Counted from the stretch's first letter, positions 46,172 through 57,885 are shown. The stretch is DNA of 64,000 nt from Defluviitaleaceae bacterium (GCA_009780585.1 WQZS01000003.1:62001-126000), one strand, 5' to 3'. Notes: generated from the letters alone by a model not told the origin. Numbers and translations are program-made.

Positions 46172-47242
46172 ATGAAGGAAATCGATTTGATCCCCATCCC
46201 CATCGATACGTTGCAAGCAGGTACGCTCGCGCAGGAAAACGTATACGCCCACGACGCCGGACAATTGTTGATCAAGGCCGGCACGTTTATCGACGATAGG
46301 ACGATCCAACGCGTCAAACACCTAAACAACGGAAAAACGACGGTCTTTCTCGCGGGGCAACCCTTAATACCGCTAACCGTGCCGCTTGAGGAAATGGAAC
46401 GCCGCCGCGTCGCCCTAGAAAAGGCGACGGGGTACGACAAGATTACCGACGAAGCCGTCGAATACCTTTCCGAGGCGGCGGAAAGCAAGCATGTCGATCC
46501 CACCAAGCTAAAGAAAATCTCGCATCTGCTTTCCGACCGCGTGGGTACGGCCAGTTCTTCCATTATCCTTACGCTGGTAAGCGCGCTCGCCCCCGTGGAC
46601 GAATACTTACAGCGCCATTGCGTAAACACCGCGTTCCTCAACGGCTTGATGGGTAAATGGATGGGCTTGCCCGCGGAAGCGGTCAGCCGCTTGGCCCTTA
46701 TCGGCCTTTTGCACGATTGCGGGAAGGCGTTGATGCCGCACAGCATCTTAAATGAACACAGGCGATTGACCGTGGTCGAATACGAAGTGATCAAGACGCA
46801 CCCCTTGTACAGCTACGATTTATTAGCCGACTTCCCCGAAGACATTCGCCTGGCCGCGCGCGGACACCATGAAAAAATGAACGGAACAGGCTACCCCGAC
46901 CATTTGCAAACCGATAAAATCCCCATCGAGTCCCGCATTACAGCCATTTCGGATATCTACGACGCATTGGTGGCCCAGCGCGCGTATAAGGAACCGAGGT
47001 CCCCCTTCAGCGTACTCGCGCTGTTAAAACGCGTCGCAAAGCGGGAGCTTGATCATCGGCTGGTGGATTTGTTCCTGGCGAACATTCCCAAGGAATTGCT
47101 TGGCAAACAGGCCGTTCTTTCCAACGGGACGCTGGCGTACATACACGAAATCGATTATGATGACATCGAATACCCGATCGTCAACCAATTCGGCGAACAA
47201 GTGAAGACAAACGGGAACTTGTACTGCACTTCCATGTATTAA
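46172..47242 (+). CDS. HD-GYP domain c-di-GMP phosphodiesterase
   Basis: A 356-aa protein: an N-terminal domain of about 75 residues, a helical linker and an HD-GYP domain (about 145-320). The metal-binding histidine and aspartate are in LLHDCGK (H181, D182), with further ligands H210, HHE (232-234) and D261, and the GYP signature in the HHEKMNGTGYP block (232-242). It should hydrolyse c-di-GMP to GMP in the cytosol. Coupled to the upstream PilZ gene, it opposes the diguanylate cyclase encoded at 23165. Confidence 0.9.
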   Translation: MKEIDLIPIPIDTLQAGTLAQENVYAHDAGQLLIKAGTFIDDRTIQRVKHLNNGKTTVFLAGQPLIPLTVPLEEMERRRVALEKATGYDKITDEAVEYLSEAAESKHVDPTKLKKISHLLSDRVGTASSSIILTLVSALAPVDEYLQRHCVNTAFLNGLMGKWMGLPAEAVSRLALIGLLHDCGKALMPHSILNEHRRLTVVEYEVIKTHPLYSYDLLADFPEDIRLAARGHHEKMNGTGYPDHLQTDKIPIESRITAISDIYDALVAQRAYKEPRSPFSVLALLKRVAKRELDHRLVDLFLANIPKELLGKQAVLSNGTLAYIHEIDYDDIEYPIVNQFGEQVKTNGNLYCTSMY

Positions 47243-47267
47243 TCAGGAATAAAGAACGGGGGATAAG

Positions 47268-47927
47268 ATGCTTAATCCTGTTGATATGTACAACAGTATA
47301 AAGAACGGTATATTGGATCGGATCCCGCAGGGGGACGCTTTCCGCGCGCGCGCGACGCAAGCGGCGGAGGAAAATACAAGCGAAACCGCGCAAACCGGGG
47401 CGAATGAAAACCGACCGCCCATGATCAATACCGACGCGGTATTCAGCGATTTGGTAAAGCAATTCGAAGAAGCGACACGGCGCGCGGGACTGCCGTCAAA
47501 TGACGCGTTAAACGACCAAATCAACCGGGAAATACGCGCCGCCGCCGCGCGGTACGACCTTGATCCCGAGTTGATCCGCGCGCTTATCCGCGCGGAATCG
47601 AACTTCCGGCCCGACGCGGTATCGAGCGCGGGCGCGATGGGGCTGATGCAGCTCATGCCCGGCACGGCGGCGTCCCTCGGCGTAACCGACCCCTTCGACA
47701 TCGCCCAAAATATCAACGGCGGGAGCCAATACCTCCGCAGAATGATGGACCTTTTCGACGGGGACACGTCACTTGTCTTAGCCGCCTACAACGCGGGCGC
47801 GGGCGCGGTGCAACGCCACGGCGGCATACCCCCCTTCCGCGAAACGCAGAACTTCGTACCCCGCGTACAAAGCTATTGGGAACGGAACCTGCTGGAATCG
47901 TACCGCGAATCGACGAAGTTCGGATAA
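47268..47927 (+). CDS. Lytic transglycosylase, SLT domain
   Basis: A 219-aa protein with a C-terminal soluble lytic transglycosylase domain (about 90-205): the catalytic glutamate lies in LIRAESNFRPDAVSSAGAMG, followed by LMQLMPGTA and YNAGAGAV. It cleaves peptidoglycan glycan strands to 1,6-anhydro products. There is no signal peptide; the N-terminal 85 residues are hydrophilic, so export must be non-classical or coupled to another system, as for flagellar or phage-like muramidases. GGGGG precedes the ATG. Palindrome copy E follows the stop. Confidence 0.87.
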   Translation: MLNPVDMYNSIKNGILDRIPQGDAFRARATQAAEENTSETAQTGANENRPPMINTDAVFSDLVKQFEEATRRAGLPSNDALNDQINREIRAAAARYDLDPELIRALIRAESNFRPDAVSSAGAMGLMQLMPGTAASLGVTDPFDIAQNINGGSQYLRRMMDLFDGDTSLVLAAYNAGAGAVQRHGGIPPFRETQNFVPRVQSYWERNLLESYRESTKFG

Positions 47928-47930
47928 AAC

Positions 47931-47957
47931 AACTTCGTGTCAATTCGACACGAAGTT
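47931..47957. repeat. Dispersed palindrome, copy E (after the transglycosylase stop)
   Basis: AACTTCGTGTC-AATTC-GACACGAAGTT: 11-bp perfect arms, 3 nt after the stop codon. The core is identical to the clpA copy. Confidence 0.8.
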
Positions 47958-47963
47958 GATACC

Positions 47964-47993
47964 TTGACATTTTTACAAGGCTTATGCTATCTT
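47964..47993 (+). promoter_or_regulatory. Promoter of tRNA-Thr
   Basis: TTGACA, 18 nt, TATCTT with an extended TG motif one base before the -10. It ends about 37 nt before the tRNA. Confidence 0.75.
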
Positions 47994-48030
47994 TTCCCTC
48001 GCGCAAAATCTACGGACATTGCGCGGAAGT

Positions 48031-48103
48031 GCTGCTGTAGCTCAAATGGTAGAGCGCGTCCTTGGTAAGGACGAGGCAGGCGGTTCAATACCGCCCAGCA
48101 GCT
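48031..48103 (+). tRNA. tRNA-Thr (GGT)
   Basis: The 73-nt cloverleaf has a 7-bp acceptor stem (GCTGCTG/CAGCAGC), D-arm with GGTA, anticodon stem CGTCC/GGACG around TTGGTAA (anticodon GGT) and T-arm GGCGG-TTCAATA-CCGCC. The CCA end is not encoded. Confidence 0.97.
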
Positions 48104-48140
48104 TTGCTGCATAAGTAAATAATAAACAAGGAAGCATTTA

Positions 48141-48174
48141 TCCGTCGGACCGTACAGGGCTCGGCGGATTTTTT
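48141..48174 (+). terminator. Terminator after tRNA-Thr
   Basis: TCCGTCGG pairs with TCGGCGGA (with G-T pairs) and is followed by TTTTTT. Confidence 0.7.
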
Positions 48175-48184
48175 CATTCCTTTT

Positions 48185-48931
48185 TTAATTCATTTCATCC
48201 GAATATTCGAAGGCATTGGCGAAATTCTGTATAAAATGTATCACAATCACAAACAACAGGGAACCGCTTGCGATGTAAATGAGCGTAAAGAACGCCCCCA
48301 CAAGCGTGGTCAGCACCAAGCCCTTCATTCCTTGATACAAATGACCCAAGCCGAACAGGACGACCGCGCCGGCGGCTACCCAATAAATCGAAATATCGGG
48401 GAATATACTTACGAGCAGGAAGATGAACGCACCCCGAAATATGATTTCCTCACACATCCCCGCCGTAAAGGAAACGCCGAACCACCACCGCTTTTCGGCT
48501 TTGGTCATGGGCGTCATCAGCTTGGAAACGACCAAATCATAATAATCGTTTCCGTTTTCCTTCTTTATTAAGATTTCGTTGCGGCGGCGCCTGTGCTTCG
48601 CGCTTGTTAGGAAAGCGACGATCATATACACAAAATACGCCGTCCATATAAACACCGCGGCGAATACGATGGCCGTCACCGCAGGATGCAACGCGAAGGA
48701 CGGCAGCGTAAAACCGATATCGGCGAACGTGATATCCGAAAACGCCGCCACGATGAATAATATAATGACGGGTATCCACATGGAAAACGTGATTGCCGCG
48801 TAATGCCGCGTACGGGCTTTTTCATCGATGTCCGTTTCTAGCTGGTGTTTCGTTTGCTTAACCCCGGCGACGGACCCAATCGTAAAGAATAGTACGAGCG
48901 AAACCAATAAAATGATGTGCAGCATCTTCAT
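48185..48931 (-). CDS. CPBP family intramembrane metalloprotease
   Basis: A 248-aa membrane protein with about six helices. The CPBP/Abi (CAAX protease-like) motifs are present: EE-x3-R in CEEIIFRG (E161, E162, R166), F-x3-H in FGLGHLYQG (F193, H197) and a late H-x3-N in HFIQN (H232). Family members cleave within the membrane and are often bacteriocin-immunity or signalling proteases; the substrate here is unknown. A basic loop (KHRRRRNEILIKKENG) lies between helices 3 and 4. Confidence 0.88.
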   Translation of the reverse strand: MKMLHIILLVSLVLFFTIGSVAGVKQTKHQLETDIDEKARTRHYAAITFSMWIPVIILFIVAAFSDITFADIGFTLPSFALHPAVTAIVFAAVFIWTAYFVYMIVAFLTSAKHRRRRNEILIKKENGNDYYDLVVSKLMTPMTKAEKRWWFGVSFTAGMCEEIIFRGAFIFLLVSIFPDISIYWVAAGAVVLFGLGHLYQGMKGLVLTTLVGAFFTLIYIASGSLLFVIVIHFIQNFANAFEYSDEMN

Positions 48932-48944
48932 CCCCCAATTTCCT

Positions 48945-48985
48945 TAAAAAAATCCGGCATAAAATCAAGGTTGATTTCATGCCGG
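48945..48985 (-). terminator. Terminator of tRNA-Leu
   Basis: On the minus strand CCGGCAT.AAATCAA pairs with TTGATTT.ATGCCGG, followed by ATTTTTTT. Confidence 0.85.
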
Positions 48986-48992
48986 TAAATTT

Positions 48993-49094
48993 TGCCCTCT
49001 CGCGCGCTTCGCGGGGGGTATGCCCTCTCGCGTGCTTCACACGCTGGCCGGGCGGCCTGCGCCTGCGGCGCACCCGCTTCGCGGGGGTATGCCC
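48993..49094. repeat. GC-rich direct repeats beside tRNA-Leu
   Basis: TGCCCTCTCGCG occurs at 48993 and 49021, and CGCTTCGCGGGGG(G)TATGCCC at about 49006 and 49076. The second copy runs into the 3' end of the tRNA-Leu gene. This looks like partial tandem duplication within the tRNA transcript trailer. Confidence 0.55.
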
Positions 49095-49173
49095 GAAGCC
49101 GGAATCGAACCGGCACGGTGTTGCCACCGAGGGATTTTAAGTCCCTTGCGTCTACCTGTTCCGCCATTCGGGC
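49090..49173 (-). tRNA. tRNA-Leu (TAA)
   Basis: The 84-nt class II cloverleaf on the minus strand has acceptor stem GCCCGAA/TTCGGGC, anticodon stem GGGA/TCCC around the loop with anticodon TAA, a long variable arm (CGGTGGCAACACCG) and T-arm GCCGG-TTCGATT-CCGGC. No CCA is encoded. Confidence 0.96.
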
Positions 49174-49185
49174 CGGAACTTTTTT

Positions 49186-49214
49186 ATTATGGGATTATTT
49201 TTATGGGGTGTCAA
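49186..49214 (-). promoter_or_regulatory. Promoter of tRNA-Leu
   Basis: On the minus strand TTGACA, 17 nt, CATAAT. The -35 box overlaps the stop codon of trmL. Confidence 0.8.
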
Positions 49215-49675
49215 GTACGGCGCGGATGCGGGAAGCCGATTTGCCGCAGGGCTTCGTACAGAACGATGCCGACGGAAACAGAGAGGTTGAGCGAACGCCC
49301 CGTGCCGATCATGGGTATACTGACGATACGATCGGGGTATTTTTCCAACATCCAAGTGGGCAGGCCGCGGGTTTCCGAACCGAAGATCAAGAAATCCCCC
49401 GCGGTATAGGAAACATCGGCGTAGGTTTTTTCAGCCCCTGTTTCCACCAGGAAAAAACGCGCGTTTGGATTTTCCTCCGTGAAGTGCGTAAAGCCGTCGT
49501 ATTCCCGTACGTTTAATTTATGCCAGTAATCCAAGCCCGAACGTTTCAACGATTTTTCATCTAAATAAAAACCCAGCGGACGGATGAGGTGAAGCGCGGA
49601 ACCCGTCATCAGGCAGGTACGGCCGATCGCGCCGGTGTTGTGGGGGATTTCGGGTTGGTGCAGGACGATGTTCAT
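49211..49675 (-). CDS. trmL: tRNA (cytidine/uridine-34 2'-O)-methyltransferase TrmL
   Basis: A 154-aa SPOUT-class enzyme that 2'-O-methylates the wobble base of tRNA-Leu isoacceptors. The family core is complete: MNIVLHQPEIPHNTGAIGRT, LIRPLGFYLDEKSLKRSGLD, FGSETRGLP and MIGTGRSLNLSVSVGIVLYE (the knot and cofactor site). It stands directly upstream of tRNA-Leu(TAA), one of its expected substrates. There is no Shine-Dalgarno site and the -10 box lies about 7 nt before the ATG, so the message may be leaderless. Confidence 0.92.
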   Translation of the reverse strand: MNIVLHQPEIPHNTGAIGRTCLMTGSALHLIRPLGFYLDEKSLKRSGLDYWHKLNVREYDGFTHFTEENPNARFFLVETGAEKTYADVSYTAGDFLIFGSETRGLPTWMLEKYPDRIVSIPMIGTGRSLNLSVSVGIVLYEALRQIGFPHPRRT

Positions 49676-49682
49676 ACGGCGA

Positions 49683-49710
49683 TTATTATGTACGGGTTAT
49701 CATTTGTCAA
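49683..49710 (-). promoter_or_regulatory. Promoter of trmL, leading to a near-leaderless mRNA
   Basis: On the minus strand TTGACA, 16 nt, TAATAA, with the trmL ATG 7 nt after the -10 box. The -35 overlaps the -35 of the divergent ispF promoter. Confidence 0.55.
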
Positions 49711-49733
49711 AGGATTTGCGTGTGGGGTATAAT
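49704..49733 (+). promoter_or_regulatory. Promoter of the ispF-cysS-mrnC operon
   Basis: TTGTCA, 18 nt, TATAAT. It shares its -35 sequence with the divergent trmL promoter. Confidence 0.7.
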
Positions 49734-49778
49734 TCCAATTGATAATCATTTTGCTTAAATCGTAAGGAAGGTGCGGTT

Positions 49779-50264
49779 ATGGCGTTCCGTATCGGTCAAG
49801 GTTATGACGTACACCGCTTGGCGGAAAACCGCCCGCTCATCCTGGGTGGTGTGGAAATTCCGTATCCCTTGGGGTTGTTGGGACATTCGGACGCGGACGT
49901 GCTGTGCCACGCTATAATAGACGCGCTCTTGGGCGCGGCGGGACTGGGGGATATCGGGCGTCACTTTCCCGACACGTACCCGCAATATAAAAACATGTCC
50001 AGCCTTAGCATGTTGAGCATGGTAGCGGACTTGCTGGCGAAGAACCAATTAGCCGTCGAGAACATCGACGCGACCGTCGTCGCGCAGGAACCCAAACTTA
50101 CTGTATACAAAGAAAAAATGGCGGAGAATATCGCGCGTACGATGAAGCTGCCTTCGGACGCCGTAAACATCAAGGCCACCACCGAAGAAGGGTTGGGCTT
50201 TACCGGCGCGGGGGAAGGCATCGCCGCGCAAGCCGTATGTCTGCTACGAAAGGGCAACGTTTAA
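49779..50264 (+). CDS. ispF: 2-C-methyl-D-erythritol 2,4-cyclodiphosphate synthase
   Basis: A 161-aa enzyme of the MEP isoprenoid pathway, forming the cyclic diphosphate with release of CMP. The zinc ligands are visible in GYDVHRL (D, H) and GHSDADVL (H), and the C-terminal [20 protein letters not shown] binds CMP. AAGGAAGG lies upstream. The stop overlaps the cysS start by 1 nt (TAATG). Confidence 0.96.
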   Translation: MAFRIGQGYDVHRLAENRPLILGGVEIPYPLGLLGHSDADVLCHAIIDALLGAAGLGDIGRHFPDTYPQYKNMSSLSMLSMVADLLAKNQLAVENIDATVVAQEPKLTVYKEKMAENIARTMKLPSDAVNIKATTEEGLGFTGAGEGIAAQAVCLLRKGNV

Positions 50265-51685
50265 TGAACATAAAAATCTATAACACCCTCACGCGCAGGA
50301 AGGAACCCTTCGTTCCGCTCGACCCCGACGGTAAAACCGTACGGATGTATACTTGCGGCCAAACGGTGTACAACGACATCCATATCGGTAACGCGCGTTT
50401 TTATGTGGTCTTTGACGTGATACGCCGCTATTTGGAATACCGTGGTTTTGACGTTCAATATATGCAAAATTTTACGGACATCGACGACAAGATCATCGCC
50501 CGCGCCGTGCAGGAAGGCAAAACGGTGGATGACATCGCCGACACCTTCGTCGCCCGTACCTTGGAAGACGTGGAAAATCTGAACGTGCGCCCCACTACGG
50601 CCAACCCCCGCGCCACGTATGAAATGCCCGAAATCGTTGATATGATTGCCCGGCTAATCGGGATCGGCGCAGCGTATGAAAGGGACGGTTCCGTTTACTT
50701 CGATACCACCCGCGTACCCGGCTACGGCAAGCTCTCACGAAAAAAACCCGAGGATTTAATCGCCGGCGCGCGCGTCGAAGTGGATTCGGAAAAGCGTAAC
50801 CCCGCGGATTTCGTGCTTTGGAAGCCCGCGAAGCCCGGCGAACCGTTTTGGCCAAGCCCGTGGAGCAAAGGCCGCCCGGGCTGGCATATCGAATGTTCCG
50901 CCATGGCGTATAAATATTTGGGCGAAGAAATCGACATCCACGGCGGCGGAGCGGACCTCATCTTCCCCCATCACGAAAACGAAATCGCCCAAACCGAAGC
51001 GATTACGGGCAAGCCTTTTTCCCGTTATTGGATGCATTGCGGCATCCTCACGGTCGATCATAAAAAGATGTCCAAGTCGCGCGGCAATTTTCAAACCCTG
51101 CGCGAAGTGGCCGAACGCTTCCCGTACGACGTGATCCGCTTTTACCTGCTCAGCGGGCATTACCGTATGCCGATGGAGTTTACCGACGAAGTGATCACCG
51201 CCGCCGCGAAAGGGCTGGAACGGATACGGAATTGTTACGACGCGTTGGCGCGATTATCCGAAAAAATGACCGAAGCAACTTTGTCTCAAATTGAGACAAA
51301 GTTAAATTGCCCGTATGAAGACGCTTTTTACGCCGCGATGGATGACGACTTCAACACCGCCGATGCCGTTACGGCGATCTTTGAATGGGTAAAGTTTATC
51401 AACACGGAGTTGGCGAAGCACGAAAAACCCCCGCAAGAAACGTTTGAACGCATGAAGGAACAGTTAACCCGAATGTGCGGTTTGCTGGGTATCGATTTGG
51501 AAAAACCCGCAACCCCTTCCGAAGATGACCCCGACACCGCCTACATCGAAGCCCGAATCGCCGCCCGCCAAGCCGCGCGCGCTGCGAAGGATTTCACCGA
51601 ATCCGACCGTATCCGCAATGAATTAACCGAACGGGGTATTGTATTGGAAGACACCCGCGAGGGCGTAATTTGGAAAAGGGTATAA
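50264..51685 (+). CDS. cysS: Cysteinyl-tRNA synthetase
   Basis: A 473-aa class I synthetase with the HIGH-type signature (HIGNARF), zinc ligands (MYTCGQTVYND, IECSAM, FPHHENEIAQTEA) and KMSKS (KKMSKSRGNF). The start is the ATG overlapping the ispF stop; an upstream in-frame start lies inside ispF. A 27-bp palindrome of the dispersed family lies in frame in the anticodon-binding helical region (51277-51303) and encodes T-L-S-Q-I-E-T-K-L. Gene order ispF-cysS-mrnC is common in Bacillota. Confidence 0.96.
   Translation: MNIKIYNTLTRRKEPFVPLDPDGKTVRMYTCGQTVYNDIHIGNARFYVVFDVIRRYLEYRGFDVQYMQNFTDIDDKIIARAVQEGKTVDDIADTFVARTLEDVENLNVRPTTANPRATYEMPEIVDMIARLIGIGAAYERDGSVYFDTTRVPGYGKLSRKKPEDLIAGARVEVDSEKRNPADFVLWKPAKPGEPFWPSPWSKGRPGWHIECSAMAYKYLGEEIDIHGGGADLIFPHHENEIAQTEAITGKPFSRYWMHCGILTVDHKKMSKSRGNFQTLREVAERFPYDVIRFYLLSGHYRMPMEFTDEVITAAAKGLERIRNCYDALARLSEKMTEATLSQIETKLNCPYEDAFYAAMDDDFNTADAVTAIFEWVKFINTELAKHEKPPQETFERMKEQLTRMCGLLGIDLEKPATPSEDDPDTAYIEARIAARQAARAAKDFTESDRIRNELTERGIVLEDTREGVIWKRV
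51277..51303. repeat. Dispersed palindrome, copy F (in frame within cysS)
   Basis: AACTTTGTCTCAA-A-TTGAGACAAAGTT: 13-bp perfect arms. It is read in the same frame as the clpA copy and gives a nearly identical peptide. Confidence 0.8.
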
Positions 51686-51686
51686 T

Positions 51687-52082
51687 TTGGAAGCGGATTT
51701 AAACCCCTTAACCTCCACCGCTGCCTTGGCATATTTGGGCGACGCGGTTTTTGAATTGCGCGTACGCGAAATGCTGCTTGCGCGGGACGAATGTAGTGCG
51801 TCGCCGCACGCATTAAACAAACAGGCGCGTAAATACGTGTCGGCGCAAGCGCAATCCGCCATGTACCACGCGATTTTCCCCTTGCTTAACGAACACGAGC
51901 AATCGATCATGAAGCGCGGGCGCAACCTTCATTCAACCTCCCGCGCAAAGAACGCCGACGTTACCGCCTACCGCCACGCAACCGGCCTCGAAACGCTCTT
52001 CGGCTACCTGCACGAACGCAACGACCAAACCCGCATCAACGAATTATTTTCCGTATGCATAAACCACATAAATAACGCTTAA
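51687..52082 (+). CDS. mrnC: Mini-ribonuclease 3
   Basis: A 131-aa RNase III-like enzyme without a dsRNA-binding domain, which matures 23S rRNA in Bacillota. The catalytic region is LAYLGDAVFELRVREML (acidic residues of the RNase III signature), with HALNKQARKYVSAQAQ downstream. The start is TTG, 1 nt after the cysS stop. Its position after cysS is canonical. Confidence 0.92.
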   Translation: MEADLNPLTSTAALAYLGDAVFELRVREMLLARDECSASPHALNKQARKYVSAQAQSAMYHAIFPLLNEHEQSIMKRGRNLHSTSRAKNADVTAYRHATGLETLFGYLHERNDQTRINELFSVCINHINNA

Positions 52083-52116
52083 TTTTTTAACTTCCAATTC
52101 AAAAAAGGGGCCGACT

Positions 52117-53574
52117 ATGCGTAACCTCACCCTGCTTACCGACTTCTACGAACTCACCATGATGCAAGCCTACCACCATGCCGCCGAAACCACGGGGCAG
52201 GGCCAGCGGGCCGTTTTTGACATGTTCTACCGCGAAAACCCCTGCGGCAACGGATACGCCGTGGCGGCGGGTTTGGCGCAATTGATCGAGTACATCAAGA
52301 ACCTGCGCTTCGAAGACGCGGACATCGCTTACCTGCGCTCCGCGGGCGCGTTCCGCGAACCGTTTTTAAATTACCTTGAAAATTTCCGCTTCACGGGGGA
52401 TATACACGCCGTACCGGAGGGGACGGTCGTATTCCCCGGCGAACCGCTGGTGCGTGTGACCGCGCCCTTGGCGGAGGGGCAGTTCATCGAAACCGCGTTG
52501 CTCAATATTATTAACCATCAAAGCCTGATTGCCACCAAGGCCGCGCGTGTATGCTGGGCGGCGGGAAGCGACCGCGTGCTGGAGTTCGGCCTGCGGCGCG
52601 CGCAAGGGCCCGACGCGGGCATATACGGCGCACGCGCGGCGATGATCGGCGGCTGCCACGGTACCTCAAACGTGCTGGCGGGGCAGCTCTTTGACGTGCC
52701 CGTGCGGGGTACCCACGCGCACAGTTGGATCATGTCCTTCGACGAGGAGATTACGGCCTTCCGCAGTTACGCCGAACTGTACCCGAACGCGTGCATCCTT
52801 TTGGTTGATACCTACGACACGCTCAAATCGGGCGTACCCAACGCGATCAAGGTCTTCGAGGAAATGCGTGAAAACAGCATCCCGTTGACCCTCTACGGCA
52901 TCCGCTTGGATTCGGGCGACTTGGCCTACCTTTCCAAACGCGCGCGGGAAATGCTGGACGAAGCGGGATTCCCCGACGCCATTATCAGCGCGTCCAGCGA
53001 TTTGGACGAAACGTTAATTACCGAGCTGAAGGCGCAAGGCGCAAAGATTACCCTGTGGGGTGTGGGCACGAATCTGATCACCTCCAAGGAATGTCCCGCG
53101 TTCGGCGGTGTGTATAAGATGGCAGCGCTTTCGTCGGACGACGGCCCGTGGATCCCCAAGATAAAACTCAGCGAAAACCCCGTTAAAGTCACCAACCCCG
53201 GCGTTAAGACGATATACCGCCTGTACGATACCGCCACGGGCAAGATGAAGGCCGACCTGATTACCCTCGCCGACGAACCGCTTTCCAACCGCGAAGACTT
53301 GACGATTTTCGATCCGCTGGCAACGTGGAAGCGCATGACCCTATCCGCGGGGGCGTTTATCGTACGCGAATTGCTGGAGCCCGTATTCATGGGCGGCGAA
53401 TGTGTTTATCCCGACCACCCGGTGATGCGCATACGCGAATACGCCGAAGCCGAGCGCGAAACGCTGTGGGAGGAGCATAAGAGGCTGCTTAACCCGCACA
53501 TTATGCCGGTGGATTTGTCACAAAAATTGTATGATTTGAAGCAAATGATGATTGCGCAGGCGCGGGGGCGGTAG
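52117..53574 (+). CDS. pncB: Nicotinate phosphoribosyltransferase
   Basis: A 485-aa enzyme joining nicotinate and PRPP to nicotinate mononucleotide, for NAD salvage. Conserved blocks are TLLTDFYELTMMQAYHH, EFGLRRAQGPDAGIYGARAA, PVRGTHAHSWIMSF (with the reactive histidine) and LYGIRLDSGDLAYLSKRARE. AAGGGG precedes the ATG. It is 34 nt after mrnC and probably in the same transcript. Confidence 0.94.
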   Translation: MRNLTLLTDFYELTMMQAYHHAAETTGQGQRAVFDMFYRENPCGNGYAVAAGLAQLIEYIKNLRFEDADIAYLRSAGAFREPFLNYLENFRFTGDIHAVPEGTVVFPGEPLVRVTAPLAEGQFIETALLNIINHQSLIATKAARVCWAAGSDRVLEFGLRRAQGPDAGIYGARAAMIGGCHGTSNVLAGQLFDVPVRGTHAHSWIMSFDEEITAFRSYAELYPNACILLVDTYDTLKSGVPNAIKVFEEMRENSIPLTLYGIRLDSGDLAYLSKRAREMLDEAGFPDAIISASSDLDETLITELKAQGAKITLWGVGTNLITSKECPAFGGVYKMAALSSDDGPWIPKIKLSENPVKVTNPGVKTIYRLYDTATGKMKADLITLADEPLSNREDLTIFDPLATWKRMTLSAGAFIVRELLEPVFMGGECVYPDHPVMRIREYAEAERETLWEEHKRLLNPHIMPVDLSQKLYDLKQMMIAQARGR

Positions 53575-53626
53575 GCAAAACAAAAACTATTCAACGATAT
53601 GAAGTAAAGAAAGGCAGGAAATCTAA

Positions 53627-54565
53627 ATGAAATTGATATGCTTTGATAATATACCCGTCGCAAACGGTGTGTTTTACGGCGGGGACGCGGGCGCAAAGGA
53701 TGCTGTTTTGTATGAAAACAACGTTTGGATGTTGAAATACCCAAAAACCACACGTGACATGGTAAATCCGCAAATTTCCTATACCACCAGCCCGCTAAGC
53801 GAATATTTGGGTTCAAACATATATACTTCCATGGGATTTCCCGTACACGATACGTTGTTGGGTGTGCGGAATAATAAAATGGTCGTCGCGTGCAAGGATT
53901 TTACGAGAAGCGGCGATGAATTGTGGCAGCCGTCACGGCAGTTGATTCATTTCCATTACTTAAAAAACAGCTTCATGGCAAGCGATTTGGAATCCTATTC
54001 CGGCTCGGGTTCGGAAACCCTTTTGGATGAAGTCCTCGCCGCTGTTAACGGGCAAATTAATTTACGTACCGTTCCCGGCGTTACCGAGCGATTTTGGGAT
54101 ATGTTTGTCGTGGACGCTTTCATCGGAAACAATGACCGCAACAACGGGAATTGGGGGCTATTGTTAAACCCATTAAACGGCGAAATGTCACTCGCCCCCG
54201 TGTACGACAACGGCAACGCTTTTTTTAATAAAAGCGGCGCGATACAAATGGAAAAACATCTAAATGACATTAATATCATGACAAACCTTGCGTACAAAAA
54301 TCCCCGCTGCGTTTATAAATATACAAGCGTAGACGGCACGGGGGAAAGAATAAACCCCTTTGTGTTTATTAAGCAGCGTGACAACCCCGATTGCACCGCC
54401 GCTGCCGAACGCTTCTTGCAACGCGTGGATATGAAGCGCATCCAAGCCATCATCGAAGAAGTCCCCGAAACTTACGGCGCGTTGTCGGTCATGCCTGCGG
54501 TGCAAAAGGAATTCTATTTGGAATTGCTGCGCTTGCGGTTGGAATTTTTAACGCAGGCGATATAA
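53627..54565 (+). CDS. HipA-like (CtkA-type) serine/threonine kinase
   Basis: A 312-aa protein with the HipA kinase C-lobe motifs: FIGNNDRNNGNWGLL (catalytic D-R..N-N region, about 165-179) and LAPVYDNGNAFF (metal-binding D-x-G, about 190-201). Lysines in VWMLKYPK near residue 37 could bind ATP. It lacks the HipA N-subdomain 1, resembling the short CtkA type. No HipB-like HTH gene is adjacent, so the toxin-antitoxin idea has no partner here. AAAGGCAGG precedes the ATG. It is somewhat AT-richer than its neighbours. Confidence 0.75.
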   Translation: MKLICFDNIPVANGVFYGGDAGAKDAVLYENNVWMLKYPKTTRDMVNPQISYTTSPLSEYLGSNIYTSMGFPVHDTLLGVRNNKMVVACKDFTRSGDELWQPSRQLIHFHYLKNSFMASDLESYSGSGSETLLDEVLAAVNGQINLRTVPGVTERFWDMFVVDAFIGNNDRNNGNWGLLLNPLNGEMSLAPVYDNGNAFFNKSGAIQMEKHLNDINIMTNLAYKNPRCVYKYTSVDGTGERINPFVFIKQRDNPDCTAAAERFLQRVDMKRIQAIIEEVPETYGALSVMPAVQKEFYLELLRLRLEFLTQAI

Positions 54566-54566
54566 A
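54539..54566 (+). promoter_or_regulatory. Promoter of the beta-galactosidase gene
   Basis: TTGGAA, 16 nt, TATAAA, lying at the end of the kinase gene about 30 nt before the start codon. Confidence 0.55.
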
Positions 54567-54591
54567 AGAATATAAATATTTTACGAGGTGA

Positions 54592-57870
<3,279 letters not shown>

Positions 57871-57885
57871 AAAGGGGCAACGCAT

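Noticed and set aside
49076-49094. An att site for an integrative element at tRNA-Leu
   Set aside because: The repeat covers only about five bases of the tRNA 3' end, and no integrase or phage gene is in the window.
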